From positions 1 through 64,000 of the forward strand of contig CACYWT010000004.1 in NCBI GenBank assembly GCA_902778175.1: a DNA stretch of 64,000 nucleotides, given 5' to 3'. The notes under the pieces were generated by a model. The model saw only the letters and a program-made list of their open reading frames with translations. It searched no databases and was not told the origin of the DNA. Below are positions 7,549-16,313 of this stretch, piece by piece (position 1 is the first letter of the stretch; each line of letters opens with the position of its first letter). This DNA is from an uncultured Ruminococcus sp. (GTDB lineage: Bacteria; Bacillota; Clostridia; Oscillospirales; Acutalibacteraceae). A program made the position numbers and the translations under genes.

Positions 7549-7725
7549 TCTTACAATTGCACCATTTGCCAAATTTCAACAATTAAGCCATATCTATGCC
7601 GAAATTTGTACTATATTTTAGGTTATTTATTCAAGTATACAAAAACAGTTATCAAAATATGCAGGCTGAACAGCGGTGATCCGAAAATCTGCCCCTGTTC
7701 AGCCTGTAATTTTCCGTCCGGAATA

Positions 7726-8568
7726 TCATTCCTGATTTTCTATCTTTAGAAGATATAGTTTATCCTTTGCCTTGAAGCCTGCTTTTGACCACAGCGCTAC
7801 CGCAGAAGTATTGCCCACATGAGAATAAAGTACGGGGGTAAGCGAACGTTCTCTGATAAGACCGACTGCATATGCAGCCATCTTGTATCCGTAGCCCCTG
7901 CGGCGCATATCCTCACGCACAGCAATGGATTTGATACGGATATAATGCTCGGTGCTGCCTGCAAGAGCCGCATTTGCTATTATCTTTCCGTCCTTGACAA
8001 GAACATAAAGCTCGGTATTGAGATATTCCTCAAGCTTGCGCTCGAATTTTTCCTGCCAGCGGAATTCGTCCTTTAATGTTTCATAATACTCTCTGACCAT
8101 AGCGCGGTGCTTTTCGTTATTCTTGTCTATACGGATTATTTCTTCACCCTCGCCAAGCTCCGCCGCAGAAGCGGTCTTATTGCCCGAAAAGGTATATACA
8201 GCCATGGAAAACTCGTCCTTGACTACATAATTGATCTCCAGCGTTGCAAGAGCATAAAGATCGGAAAAGGTTCCCGATACATCCTGTTTGAGATATATTT
8301 CTGCCCTCGGAACATCACATTCACGAAGGAAACGGCAGATATCTATAAGCTTATTGGTATCCTCCTTGATAGTTGATGAAGTCCACAGCCAGACCTTATT
8401 GCCCTTTTTCTCAATAAGAACGATCACGCTTTTGTGATCGGAATACATATCGTAATTACCTTCCGTCCTTGCAGTTTCTATCGAATTGAACATCAGGGAA
8501 TCGGAAATATATTCCTTATTGCCGAATATCTTATCGTCACCCTTGATCCTTTCAAATACAGTAGCCAT
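7726..8568 (-). CDS. GNAT-family N-acetyltransferase
   Basis: 280 residues. The C-terminal half holds the GNAT fold: the acetyl-CoA loop is VREDMRRRGYGYKMA, following beta-strand IRIKSIAV, and motif B is NTSAVALWSKAGFK. The N-terminal half (about 1-140) is a second, less recognisable domain, as in two-domain GNATs that first bind another ligand. Substrate unknown. The start at MATVFERIK is fixed by GGGAGG 8 bases upstream; the frame is open for 30 more codons without a binding site. Transcribed alone. Confidence 0.82.
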   Translation of the reverse strand: MATVFERIKGDDKIFGNKEYISDSLMFNSIETARTEGNYDMYSDHKSVIVLIEKKGNKVWLWTSSTIKEDTNKLIDICRFLRECDVPRAEIYLKQDVSGTFSDLYALATLEINYVVKDEFSMAVYTFSGNKTASAAELGEGEEIIRIDKNNEKHRAMVREYYETLKDEFRWQEKFERKLEEYLNTELYVLVKDGKIIANAALAGSTEHYIRIKSIAVREDMRRRGYGYKMAAYAVGLIRERSLTPVLYSHVGNTSAVALWSKAGFKAKDKLYLLKIENQE

Positions 8569-8632
8569 AGAAAAACCTCCCGAAAAAAATGCTGCCGCCG
8601 ACTGGCAGCCGGAATAAAAGAAAATGCCGCTG

Positions 8633-8698
8633 TTAAACAAGTAGCTAAGCTCCAACAAGCTCGCTTGATCGGAGCGAGCGACGCAGTCAACAGACGTC
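8633..8698 (+). repeat. Dispersed intergenic repeat, copy A
   Basis: It begins TTAAACAAGTAGCTAAGCTC and continues through a hairpin-forming segment (CTCGCT-7 nt-AGCGAG) to GACGCAGTCAACAGACGTC. The first ~53 nt recur at 14119-14171 and, inverted, at 35281-35348. A second hairpin (GGAGC-TTTA-GCTCC, 8700-8713) follows. The whole gap 8569-8913 holds no gene; apart from this repeat and the hflX promoter region I see nothing in it. Confidence 0.8.
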
Positions 8699-8913
8699 GT
8701 GGAGCTTTAGCTCCTGCGGACATCTGTTATATACGGTATTTTCTTAATCACTAATATTCTATAACATTTAGCCGGATTTTGCAATATAAAATAATAAATT
8801 CATTACATTTTTATTACAGACCGGAAAAAAAGAGCATTTTCCGGTCATGATAAGTCTTTATTTCTTTTTCAGGATATGATATATTAATGTATATTACATA
8901 ACGGAGGAACGAT

Positions 8914-10161
8914 ATGGAACTTTATGATACGTCAGAAAAACAGCAGCGCGCCCTGCTGGTAGGGATAGACACCGGAGAATACGACGCAGAAGGATCTATG
9001 GCGGAGCTGTATGAGCTTACGGAAAGCGCCGGAGCTGTACCCGTGGCTTCCGTCATGCAGAAAAGGGACAAGCCTGACGGAGCGACCTGCATAGGCTCGG
9101 GACGTCTGGAGGAAATAACCGATTTCTGCCGTGACAATGATATCGACTTTATTGTATTCGATACCGAGCTTACGCCGACCCAGATACGCAATATCGAACA
9201 GGCAACAGATGTACGAACGATTGACCGGACAATGCTGATCCTCGATATATTCGCCATACGCGCCCGTACCAATGAAGGAAAGCTGCAGGTAGAGCTTGCG
9301 CAGCTTAAATACCTGATGCCGAGATTGTCGGGAAAGGGGCGGGAAATGTCCCGTCTTGGCGGCGGAGTAGGCACAAGGGGGCCCGGTGAAACAAAGCTCG
9401 AAACAGACAAGCGGCATATCCGCAGAAGGATAGAAGCCCTAAAGGAAGAGCTTGAGCATATGACAAACCGCCGCGAACAGCTCAGGGCGCGAAGAAAAAA
9501 GGACGGTATCATTACCGTTGCGATAGTCGGATATACCAATGCAGGAAAATCCACGCTGATGAACACGCTCACTCAGGCAGGAGTTCTCTCCGAAAACAAG
9601 CTTTTCGCGACGCTTGACCCGACATCGAGGGCACTGAAACTGCCGAGCGGTATCTCTGTCATGATGATCGACACCGTCGGTCTTGTGCGCAGACTTCCCC
9701 ATCATCTTGTCGAGGCTTTCAAATCCACACTGGAGGAAGCTGCTCTTGCGGATATCATTCTTAATGTATGCGACGCTTCCAGCGAGGAATACAAGCTGCA
9801 TCTGTCGGTGACAAATTCACTCCTGAACGAGCTGGGCTGCGAAGGCAGACCGATAATCACCGTATTCAATAAATGCGACCTTGTCGGGAATCCGCTTGAT
9901 CTGCCGAACGAAAAGGGCAGTGTGCGCATATGCGCCAGAAACGGCAGCGGAACTGATGATCTGCTGAGGTGTATCGAAGAAAATCTGCCGGTCAGACTAA
10001 GACATTATGATCTGCTCATTCCTTTCGACAAGGGATCGTTCCTGTCTGTACTGCGCGGTGCAGGGGCGCTGCGCAGTGAAGAATACACTGCCGAGGGCAT
10101 AAGGGCTGACGCCGTAGTCGAAGAAACCATGTGGCACCTGTGCGACGAATATGCAATATGA
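8914..10161 (+). CDS. hflX: GTPase HflX
   Basis: 415-residue HflX, a GTPase that binds the 50S subunit and rescues or splits stalled ribosomes in stress. The N-terminal HflX domain is followed by the signature GGGVGTRGPGE (149-159) and a coiled linker. The G domain carries G1 GYTNAGKST (206-214), G3 DTVGL (253-257) and G4 NKCD (319-322). Length matches the family. GGAGG lies 7 bases before the ATG. It is transcribed alone and ends at a strong intrinsic terminator. Confidence 0.97.
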   Translation: MELYDTSEKQQRALLVGIDTGEYDAEGSMAELYELTESAGAVPVASVMQKRDKPDGATCIGSGRLEEITDFCRDNDIDFIVFDTELTPTQIRNIEQATDVRTIDRTMLILDIFAIRARTNEGKLQVELAQLKYLMPRLSGKGREMSRLGGGVGTRGPGETKLETDKRHIRRRIEALKEELEHMTNRREQLRARRKKDGIITVAIVGYTNAGKSTLMNTLTQAGVLSENKLFATLDPTSRALKLPSGISVMMIDTVGLVRRLPHHLVEAFKSTLEEAALADIILNVCDASSEEYKLHLSVTNSLLNELGCEGRPIITVFNKCDLVGNPLDLPNEKGSVRICARNGSGTDDLLRCIEENLPVRLRHYDLLIPFDKGSFLSVLRGAGALRSEEYTAEGIRADAVVEETMWHLCDEYAI

Positions 10162-10173
10162 CCGCAAAGCAAT

Positions 10174-10208
10174 GCTCCGACGGAGAGTTTCCGCCGGAGC
10201 TTTTTTTT
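10174..10208 (+). terminator. Intrinsic terminator of hflX
   Basis: GCTCCGACGGA pairs with TCCGCCGGAGC, immediately followed by a run of eight T. Confidence 0.92.
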
Positions 10209-10221
10209 TAAATACTTCAGA

Positions 10222-11874
10222 TCAGTCTATCTTTGCAAATCTCGGCACCTGCTTGCCGTCTGCGTCTACATACTGATAGAATATTGCCGAGGGTCTTGCC
10301 CATACCTTGCCTTCGCCGCCGACTTCCTTATAGATCACTAACTCCTCGGAAGTTTCGCTGTCCTTTGCAAGGCATACAAATTCATATTCTCCGCCCTTAA
10401 AATGACGGTATCTGCCCGGTTCTCCGACTGCCGGAAGCGGCTCAGGCAGGATCTGCTCCTGTACTTCCTCCGCCGCAGGCGATGCTGTCTGAACAGGCTC
10501 CGTCTTTTCGCCGCCGTCCGGATACTCCGGAGCCTCACCGTTTGTCAGCACAAGTACTCTCGTTCCGTGCGCCGGAATATGGATATTCACATAATTTCCG
10601 TTTACATCATATGCGGTCTTGCCGTCATATACGTCATAAAGCTTTGTGCCGCCGTCGGTATTGAAACCGAGGTTGAAATCACTTGCCGAAAGATTCAGCG
10701 CAATATAGATCGTCTGATCCTCGAATTTGCGTTTGAATACAAGCTGCTCATTGCGGATAACGGTATTTTCAAAGCTGCCGTACTGCACAGCCTTGTATTT
10801 TCTGCGTATCGCTCCCAAACGGCAGACATGACGGTAAAGATCATTGTCTACGATATCCTTTACATCTACACACGGACGAAGCGGATAATCATGGTCGGTA
10901 TTGTTCTTCATACCCTGTATCCCCCATTCGCTTCCGTAATATACGGACGGAACGCCGGGCATGAAATATTCCACACTGAAACAGTTTTTCAGGTTTTCCT
11001 GCTCCTTTACAGTGCTTGCAAGTCTGTTTACATCATGGTTGTCAACAAAGTTGTAGGTATAGATATTATGATAGATACCGCCGTTTGCAAACTGACGGTT
11101 GAGAGAATGTGCGATCTCAAAATAGTTATGATCGTTATGTGAGGAATATATTCCCTTGTAACATTCATAGTTTGTGCAGGAATCAAGAAGATCCGGATTT
11201 GCAAGTCTTGCATAATCGCCGTGAATGATCTCGCCCATAAGCCAGAACTGACTGTCTTTGCTCTTGCAGAAATGTTTAAGCTCCCTAAGGAAATCCTGAT
11301 CCATGCAGTATGCAACATCAAGACGCAGACCGTCGATCCTGAACTTGTCCATCCACATTGCAACAGCATCAAATATATGTTTCTTTACGTCAGGATGGCG
11401 GAGATTCAGCTTTACGAGGTCATAATTGCCCTCCCAGCCTTCATACCAGAACGGATCGCCCCAGGGACTGTTTCCGCCGAAGTTGAGGTTCTGGAACCAT
11501 GAGCAGTAGGGTGAGCCCTGCTTTTTATCCTGGATATCACGGAACGCCCAGAAACCGCGCCCGACATGATTGAATACACCGTCAAGAACGACGCGGATAC
11601 CGTTCTCGTGGAGTTTCTCACAGATATGCGCAAAGCTTTCGTTATCGCCAAGACGATTATCAATATTATAATAATCGTTGGTATCATAGCCGTGAGTAGT
11701 GGACATGAATACAGGGCCGAAATATACGGCATTGACATTCATTTCCTTAAGGTGAGGAATAAAGTCGATCACCTTGTCAAGACGGTAAGCAAGCTTTCCG
11801 TCGTTGATGCGGGGCGCGCCGCAGAAACCCAGCGGATAGATATGATAGAATACAGATTCATTTACCCAATACAT
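10222..11874 (-). CDS. GH13 alpha-amylase/neopullulanase-like enzyme fused to C-terminal DUF1653
   Basis: 550 residues without a signal peptide, so probably cytoplasmic and acting on imported malto-oligosaccharides. The (beta/alpha)8 barrel shows the conserved GH13 regions: DGVFNH (98-103), GLRLDVA with nucleophile D186, GEIIHG with acid/base E215, and FVDNHDVNRL with H280-D281. The early LGFCGAP...YRLDKVIDFIPHLKEM resembles maltogenic amylase/cyclomaltodextrinase relatives that lack the long N-terminal domain. A beta-sandwich domain C ends near 450. After a Pro/Glu linker the last ~64 residues (GRYRHFKGGEYEFVCLA...WARPSAIFY) match DUF1653, usually a free-standing small protein. The fusion is unusual and its role unknown. 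Confidence 0.88.
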   Translation of the reverse strand: MYWVNESVFYHIYPLGFCGAPRINDGKLAYRLDKVIDFIPHLKEMNVNAVYFGPVFMSTTHGYDTNDYYNIDNRLGDNESFAHICEKLHENGIRVVLDGVFNHVGRGFWAFRDIQDKKQGSPYCSWFQNLNFGGNSPWGDPFWYEGWEGNYDLVKLNLRHPDVKKHIFDAVAMWMDKFRIDGLRLDVAYCMDQDFLRELKHFCKSKDSQFWLMGEIIHGDYARLANPDLLDSCTNYECYKGIYSSHNDHNYFEIAHSLNRQFANGGIYHNIYTYNFVDNHDVNRLASTVKEQENLKNCFSVEYFMPGVPSVYYGSEWGIQGMKNNTDHDYPLRPCVDVKDIVDNDLYRHVCRLGAIRRKYKAVQYGSFENTVIRNEQLVFKRKFEDQTIYIALNLSASDFNLGFNTDGGTKLYDVYDGKTAYDVNGNYVNIHIPAHGTRVLVLTNGEAPEYPDGGEKTEPVQTASPAAEEVQEQILPEPLPAVGEPGRYRHFKGGEYEFVCLAKDSETSEELVIYKEVGGEGKVWARPSAIFYQYVDADGKQVPRFAKID

Positions 11875-12032
11875 TCAAATTCTTTCCTTTCATGATAAAA
11901 AAATGCTTTTGTCCCTGCTTGTTCCAAGGGACAGCTTTATTATTATAGCATACTTCAACAAGAAAGGCAATAGTTATTTTTGTTTTTTCGTAGGTTTTAA
12001 CCAAGGCACTTTTTATCCGTCACAAAAAGTGC

Positions 12033-12072
12033 AAAAAACGGAGATACCACATCAGAAAAATGTGATATCTCC
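12033..12072 (-). terminator. Intrinsic terminator of the oadG-oadB unit
   Basis: On the minus strand GGAGATATCACAT pairs with ATGTGGTATCTCC around a short loop and is followed by GTTTTTT. A second hairpin (GCACTTTTT/AAAAAGTGC, 12006-12032) lies just beyond. Confidence 0.85.
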
Positions 12073-12082
12073 GATCATATTA

Positions 12083-13330
12083 TTACATAGGTTTAAGAAC
12101 GCTGAGGAGTACGCCTGCCGCAACTGCGGAGCCGATAACGCCTGCAACATTCGGACCCATTGCGTGCATGAGAAGGAAGTTGCCGGGATTTTCCTCCTGA
12201 CCGACCTTCTGTGAAATACGGGCAGCCATAGGAACTGCTGATACGCCTGCCGAGCCGATCAGCGGATTTACCTTTCCTCTTGTCGCAACATACATGAGCT
12301 TGCCGAAGAGTACGCCGCAGGCAGTTGCAAGACAGAACGCAAACAGACCAAGACCGATAATGCCTGCTGTCTGGAGCGTAAGGAATACCGTTCCTGTTGC
12401 AGTTGCGCCGACAGTCACGCCGAGGAAAATGGTTATGATATTCATAAGCTCATTCTGAGCCGTCTTGTTTATTCTGTCAACAACTCCGCTTTCCTTGAAG
12501 AGGTTGCCGAGCATCAGCATACCGACGAGCGGCGCTGCATCAGGCAGAAGCAGAGCGACGATAACTACAACGATTATCGGGAAAAGGATCCTTTCGAGCT
12601 TTGATACCGGACGAAGCTGACCCATAACGACCGAGCGTTCCTTCTTCGTTGTAAGCAGGCGCATGATAGGCGGCTGAATGATCGGAACCAGAGCCATATA
12701 GGAATATGCCGCGACCGCTATCGGGCCGAGAAGCTGAGGAGCGAGCTTTGTTGTTACGAATATTGCCGTAGGACCGTCCGCGCCGCCGATAATAGCGATG
12801 GAACCTGCCTCGGCAGGGGTAAAGATACCCATTACAGTCGCAATAATGAATGTAAGAAAAATACCGACCTGTGCCGCCGCGCCGAGGATAAAGCTCTTCG
12901 GGTTAGCGATAAGGGGGCCGAAATCCGTCATACAGCCGATACCGAGGAAAATAAGGGGCGGATAGATGCCGAGCTTTACGCCCTGATAGAGATAATAGAA
13001 CAATCCGCCGTATTCGGTATGATTATAATATGTCACACCGTTTACTATCGTAGTCGTATAGGTTGCCGGATCAAGCTTTTTATCCAGCATCTGAGCCTCT
13101 GTCAGCAATTCCGTTGTCGGAAGACCCATGATCCCCGGGAACAGATTGACAAGACACATACCGAATGCGATCGGCAGCAGAAGGAGCGGCTCGAACTGCT
13201 TTTTTATCGCAAGATACATCAGAATAAAGGAAATTCCGACCATGACATAGTTTTCCCATGAAAGCTTACCGAAGCCGGATTCTTCCATCAGATGACAGAT
13301 TATCTGCCAGAGCTGCTGTAATATTTCCAT
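12083..13330 (-). CDS. Sodium-translocating decarboxylase beta subunit (OadB/GcdB family)
   Basis: 415 residues, strongly hydrophobic with about ten or more membrane segments. Family motifs are GCMTDFGPL (132-140) and GGADGPTAI (182-190), known to line the sodium path that couples carboxybiotin decarboxylation to Na+ export. The sequence does not tell which acid (oxaloacetate, methylmalonyl-CoA, glutaconyl-CoA) is used. AAAGGAAG precedes the ATG. The gamma subunit gene is 29 nt upstream, but no carboxyltransferase alpha subunit or biotin carrier is nearby, so those must be encoded elsewhere. Confidence 0.92.
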   Translation of the reverse strand: MEILQQLWQIICHLMEESGFGKLSWENYVMVGISFILMYLAIKKQFEPLLLLPIAFGMCLVNLFPGIMGLPTTELLTEAQMLDKKLDPATYTTTIVNGVTYYNHTEYGGLFYYLYQGVKLGIYPPLIFLGIGCMTDFGPLIANPKSFILGAAAQVGIFLTFIIATVMGIFTPAEAGSIAIIGGADGPTAIFVTTKLAPQLLGPIAVAAYSYMALVPIIQPPIMRLLTTKKERSVVMGQLRPVSKLERILFPIIVVVIVALLLPDAAPLVGMLMLGNLFKESGVVDRINKTAQNELMNIITIFLGVTVGATATGTVFLTLQTAGIIGLGLFAFCLATACGVLFGKLMYVATRGKVNPLIGSAGVSAVPMAARISQKVGQEENPGNFLLMHAMGPNVAGVIGSAVAAGVLLSVLKPM

Positions 13331-13359
13331 TGACTAACTTCCTTTCGTGATAATAGTTG

Positions 13360-13746
13360 TCAGAACGGTCTGGTATTATCGAGCGCACCTGCTCTCGACC
13401 ATGCGGAGCGTGAAGCGCGCGCCTTTTTCACCGATCTGATCCTGTGTTTCTTTTCGCCGCATACAGCGTCTACCGCAGCAGCGATAACGGCAATTATTTC
13501 TCCGGGGATCTCCCCGTTGTCGTCATCAGTTCCAGCCGGCGCCGGCATTTCGGTTCTGACCGGTTCCGAAGGCATAACCACCACTTTTTTAGTTTTGTTT
13601 TCAGTCTTTTTCTTTTTTCCGGCATTCTGTATCGAGGTGATGATCTTACTGTATATCGTAACGACTGCGATAAGGATTATCAGCACCGAAAATACTACCA
13701 CGAATCCGGCAAGAAGCAAAATAAAAGCCTGTGACAAATCACCCAT
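13360..13746 (-). CDS. Sodium-translocating decarboxylase gamma-type subunit (OadG family)
   Basis: 128 residues. A single N-terminal membrane helix (AFILLLAGFVVVFSVLIILIAVVTIY) is followed by a lysine-rich stretch and a Pro/Asp-rich cytoplasmic segment, the OadG plan. The segment IPGEIIAVIAAAVDAVCG near residue 80-100 resembles the OadG C-terminal helix. The start MGDLSQAF is fixed by GGAGG 7 bases upstream; an open extension into the upstream region has no such site. It sits directly upstream of the beta subunit gene, which supports the call. Confidence 0.82.
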   Translation of the reverse strand: MGDLSQAFILLLAGFVVVFSVLIILIAVVTIYSKIITSIQNAGKKKKTENKTKKVVVMPSEPVRTEMPAPAGTDDDNGEIPGEIIAVIAAAVDAVCGEKKHRIRSVKKARASRSAWSRAGALDNTRPF

Positions 13747-13858
13747 TAATTTCCTCCTACCTTTCTTTTTCCGTTTTGCGCAAAAAACGCATATGTATAT
13801 ATTATAACTTAAACTGACGGGATTTTCAATCTGTAATTTGATGATTTTTACATTTTTC

Positions 13859-14054
13859 TTAAGGCAATACCGCACAAAGATAGTGCCGCAGATGCGCCGT
13901 CTATTTTTTCGTCAGATTGTGCAAAACGAGCGTAGTTAACCTGACGGTTATCAAGCGCAGAATGACGGAAAAAGAGTACCCCAAGGGCACTTCCTTCGGG
14001 CGCAACAGATGTGGTGCTAAGCTGCAAGGCGGTCTTTGTGCGGTGTTGCCTTAA
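13859..14054. mobile_element. MITE-like element, 196 bp, with 21-bp terminal inverted repeats
   Basis: The left end TTAAGGCAATACCGCAC... (13859-13879) and right end (14034-14054) are inverted repeats with a single mismatch over 21 bp. There is no transposase. About 100 bp of the interior (including TAACC-TGAC-GGTTA) recurs almost unchanged at 52494-52602. It carries spurious open frames on the minus strand. Mobility in trans by a transposase encoded elsewhere is an inference. It lies in the gap 13747-14206, which contains no gene. Confidence 0.8.
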
Positions 14055-14070
14055 TAACGAATGAAATCTC

Positions 14071-14100
14071 CGTTTACGGTCAGAAACCATAAACGGAGAA
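14071..14100. terminator. Terminator-like hairpin downstream of topA
   Basis: CTCCGTTTACGGT pairs with ACCATAAACGGAG around CAGAA. On the minus strand it is followed only by ATTTCATT, so it is a weak terminator candidate for the aroK-trmH-dprA-topA unit. Confidence 0.6.
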
Positions 14101-14118
14101 AAATCTCATATATTTATA

Positions 14119-14171
14119 TTAAACAAGGAGCTAAGCTCAAACAAGCTCGCTTGATCGGAGCGAGCGACGCA
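14119..14171 (+). repeat. Dispersed intergenic repeat, copy B
   Basis: TTAAACAAGGAGCTAAGCTC and the following hairpin segment up to GCGACGCA match copy A (8633) with only a few substitutions. This copy lacks the distal GTCAACAGACGTC part. It lies between the hairpin at 14071 and the 3' end of topA. Confidence 0.8.
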
Positions 14172-14206
14172 CTCCACAATGCAAAAAGCCCGTGCGCTCC
14201 GCTTTT

Positions 14207-16294
14207 TCATTCCTCCGGAGCGTCCTTTTCAAAGCCGCAGCCGTCACTGCCGCAGAAAAGCTTGGGCTTTTTGCCCTTCTTTTTGAAGAGAACGGCGCCG
14301 CACTGCGGACATTTCTCAGCAACAGGCTCGTACCACGATACGAAATCACATTCCGGATAATTGGAACAGCCGAAAAATTGTCTGCCCTTTTTCGTATTCT
14401 TTACAATGACGTCGCCGCCGCATTTCGGACAGGGGACTCCGGTTTTGTTCACTATCTTTACGATATTCTTGCAGTCGGGATATCCGGAGCAGGCGATGAA
14501 CCGCCCGTATCTGCCGTATTTCACGACCATCGGCTTGCCGCATTTATCACAGATAAGATCGGTCTTATCCTCGTCAAGAGTGATCTTGACGTCTTTCATA
14601 TCCTCTTTTGCCTTTTTCAGCGTCTTGTCAAAATCACCGTAAAAATCGGTAAGAAGCTGTACCCATTCGTATTTTCCTTCTTCGACCGTATCAAGATTCT
14701 GCTCCATCTGAGCTGTGAATCTGACATTTGCGATCTTCGGGAATTTGTCCTCCATCAGCTCGGTCGAAACCTCTCCAAGCTCTGTCGGGATAAGCGTCTT
14801 TGCCTCACGCTTTACATATCCCCTCGTTGTTATCGTGCTGATCGTCGCAGCATAGGTGGACGGTCTGCCGATACCGTATTCCTCAAGCGCCTTGATAAGA
14901 CTTGCCTCGGTATACCTCGCCGGCGGCTGGGTGAAATGCTGGTTCGGAACGATCTCCTTCGTTTTGAGCGGCATATCCTTTTCAAGAAGAGGAAGCTCCG
15001 ATTCCTTTTCATCGTCCGCAACGTCCTTGCTCTCTACATAAAGGACGGTATATCCGTCGAAATCAACTACATAACCTGACGCCTTGAATATATAATCCTT
15101 AACGGCTATATCAGCCTGTGTGGTTTTCTGTACACATTCCGCCATCTGGCAGGCAATGAAGCGCTCCCATATAAGCTTATACAGCTTGTACTGATCGCTT
15201 GTAAGGCTGTCTTTCACACGGGAAGGCTCCATATCTATCATTGTGGGACGGATCGCCTCGTGACCGTCCTGAGCATTTGAACGGGATTTGAAATGCCTGT
15301 GTTCCTTGGGGACATATTTATCTCCCCATTTGCTCCTGATAAAGGCTTCTGCTGCGTCAAGAGCATCTTCTGAAAGACGGAGAGAGTCGGTTCTCATATA
15401 AGTGATAAGACCGACTGCGCCCATACCGTTGATATCAATACCTTCATAAAGCTCCTGCGCTACCTTCATTGTACGCTTGGACTGGAAGCCCAGTTTCCGC
15501 GACGCCTCCTGCTGGAGCGTTGATGTGATAAACGGCGGCGAGGGCTTTTTGCGGCGTGTGCCGTGCTTTACGCTTTCGACAACAGCCGTCTGATCTTTTA
15601 TCTCATCAAGTATAGCCTGCGCCTGATCTCCGGTTTCGATCTTTATTTTACCGTTCCTGTCGCCATAGAATGATGCGGCAAATACCTTTCTGCTGCCCTT
15701 GGGAATGAATTTCGCATCAAGGCTCCAGTATTCCTCCGGCTTGAAGGCGCGGATCTTTCTTTCTCTGTCTACGATTATCTTTACGGCAACTGTCTGTACT
15801 CTTCCGGCGGAAAGACCCTTCCTTATCTTCTGCGAAAGGAACGGGCTGAGCTTATAGCCTACAAGACGGTCAAGTATACGGCGAGCCTGCTGCGCATTGA
15901 CAAGATCAAGGTCGATCTTTCGCGGCGCGCTCATTCCCCTGCTCACGCCCGTTTTGGTGATCTCGTTGAAGGTCACACGGTTGCAGTCTTCCGTATCAAG
16001 ACCGAGAAGATAAGCCAGATGCCATGAGATCGCCTCTCCCTCGCGGTCAGGGTCTGTCGCAAGATATACATAATCGCTTTTTTTGGCTAATTTCACAAGG
16101 TCGTCCGCAAGCTTTTCCTTGCCCTTTATTATTTCATATTTCGGCGCAAATTTCTTTTTTATATCCACGCTGAGTCTGTTGGGATTAAGATCCCTTATAT
16201 GTCCCATTGATGCAACGACATCAAACCCGGGACCGAGATATTTCTTAATAGTTTTAGCCTTTGCAGGCGACTCCACTATCACAAGCTTGGACAT
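14207..16294 (-). CDS. topA: DNA topoisomerase I
   Basis: 695-residue type IA topoisomerase that relaxes negative supercoils. The Toprim domain opens with VIVESPAKAKTIKKYLG and carries DPDRE (81-85). The catalytic tyrosine is Y299 in GLITYMRTDSLRLS. Three C-terminal tetracysteine zinc ribbons follow (CDKCG...CSGYPDC, CPKCGG...CSNYPEC, CPQCG...CGSDGCG). GGAGG lies upstream of the ATG. It is 19 nt downstream of dprA, the usual dprA-topA order in Firmicutes. Confidence 0.97.
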   Translation of the reverse strand: MSKLVIVESPAKAKTIKKYLGPGFDVVASMGHIRDLNPNRLSVDIKKKFAPKYEIIKGKEKLADDLVKLAKKSDYVYLATDPDREGEAISWHLAYLLGLDTEDCNRVTFNEITKTGVSRGMSAPRKIDLDLVNAQQARRILDRLVGYKLSPFLSQKIRKGLSAGRVQTVAVKIIVDRERKIRAFKPEEYWSLDAKFIPKGSRKVFAASFYGDRNGKIKIETGDQAQAILDEIKDQTAVVESVKHGTRRKKPSPPFITSTLQQEASRKLGFQSKRTMKVAQELYEGIDINGMGAVGLITYMRTDSLRLSEDALDAAEAFIRSKWGDKYVPKEHRHFKSRSNAQDGHEAIRPTMIDMEPSRVKDSLTSDQYKLYKLIWERFIACQMAECVQKTTQADIAVKDYIFKASGYVVDFDGYTVLYVESKDVADDEKESELPLLEKDMPLKTKEIVPNQHFTQPPARYTEASLIKALEEYGIGRPSTYAATISTITTRGYVKREAKTLIPTELGEVSTELMEDKFPKIANVRFTAQMEQNLDTVEEGKYEWVQLLTDFYGDFDKTLKKAKEDMKDVKITLDEDKTDLICDKCGKPMVVKYGRYGRFIACSGYPDCKNIVKIVNKTGVPCPKCGGDVIVKNTKKGRQFFGCSNYPECDFVSWYEPVAEKCPQCGAVLFKKKGKKPKLFCGSDGCGFEKDAPEE

Positions 16295-16313
16295 TATGTT
16301 TCCTCCGAATTAA

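Noticed and set aside
13848-14090. 80-residue open frame across the intergenic region downstream of topA
   Set aside because: It is contained almost entirely in the MITE-like element and has no binding site or protein similarity.
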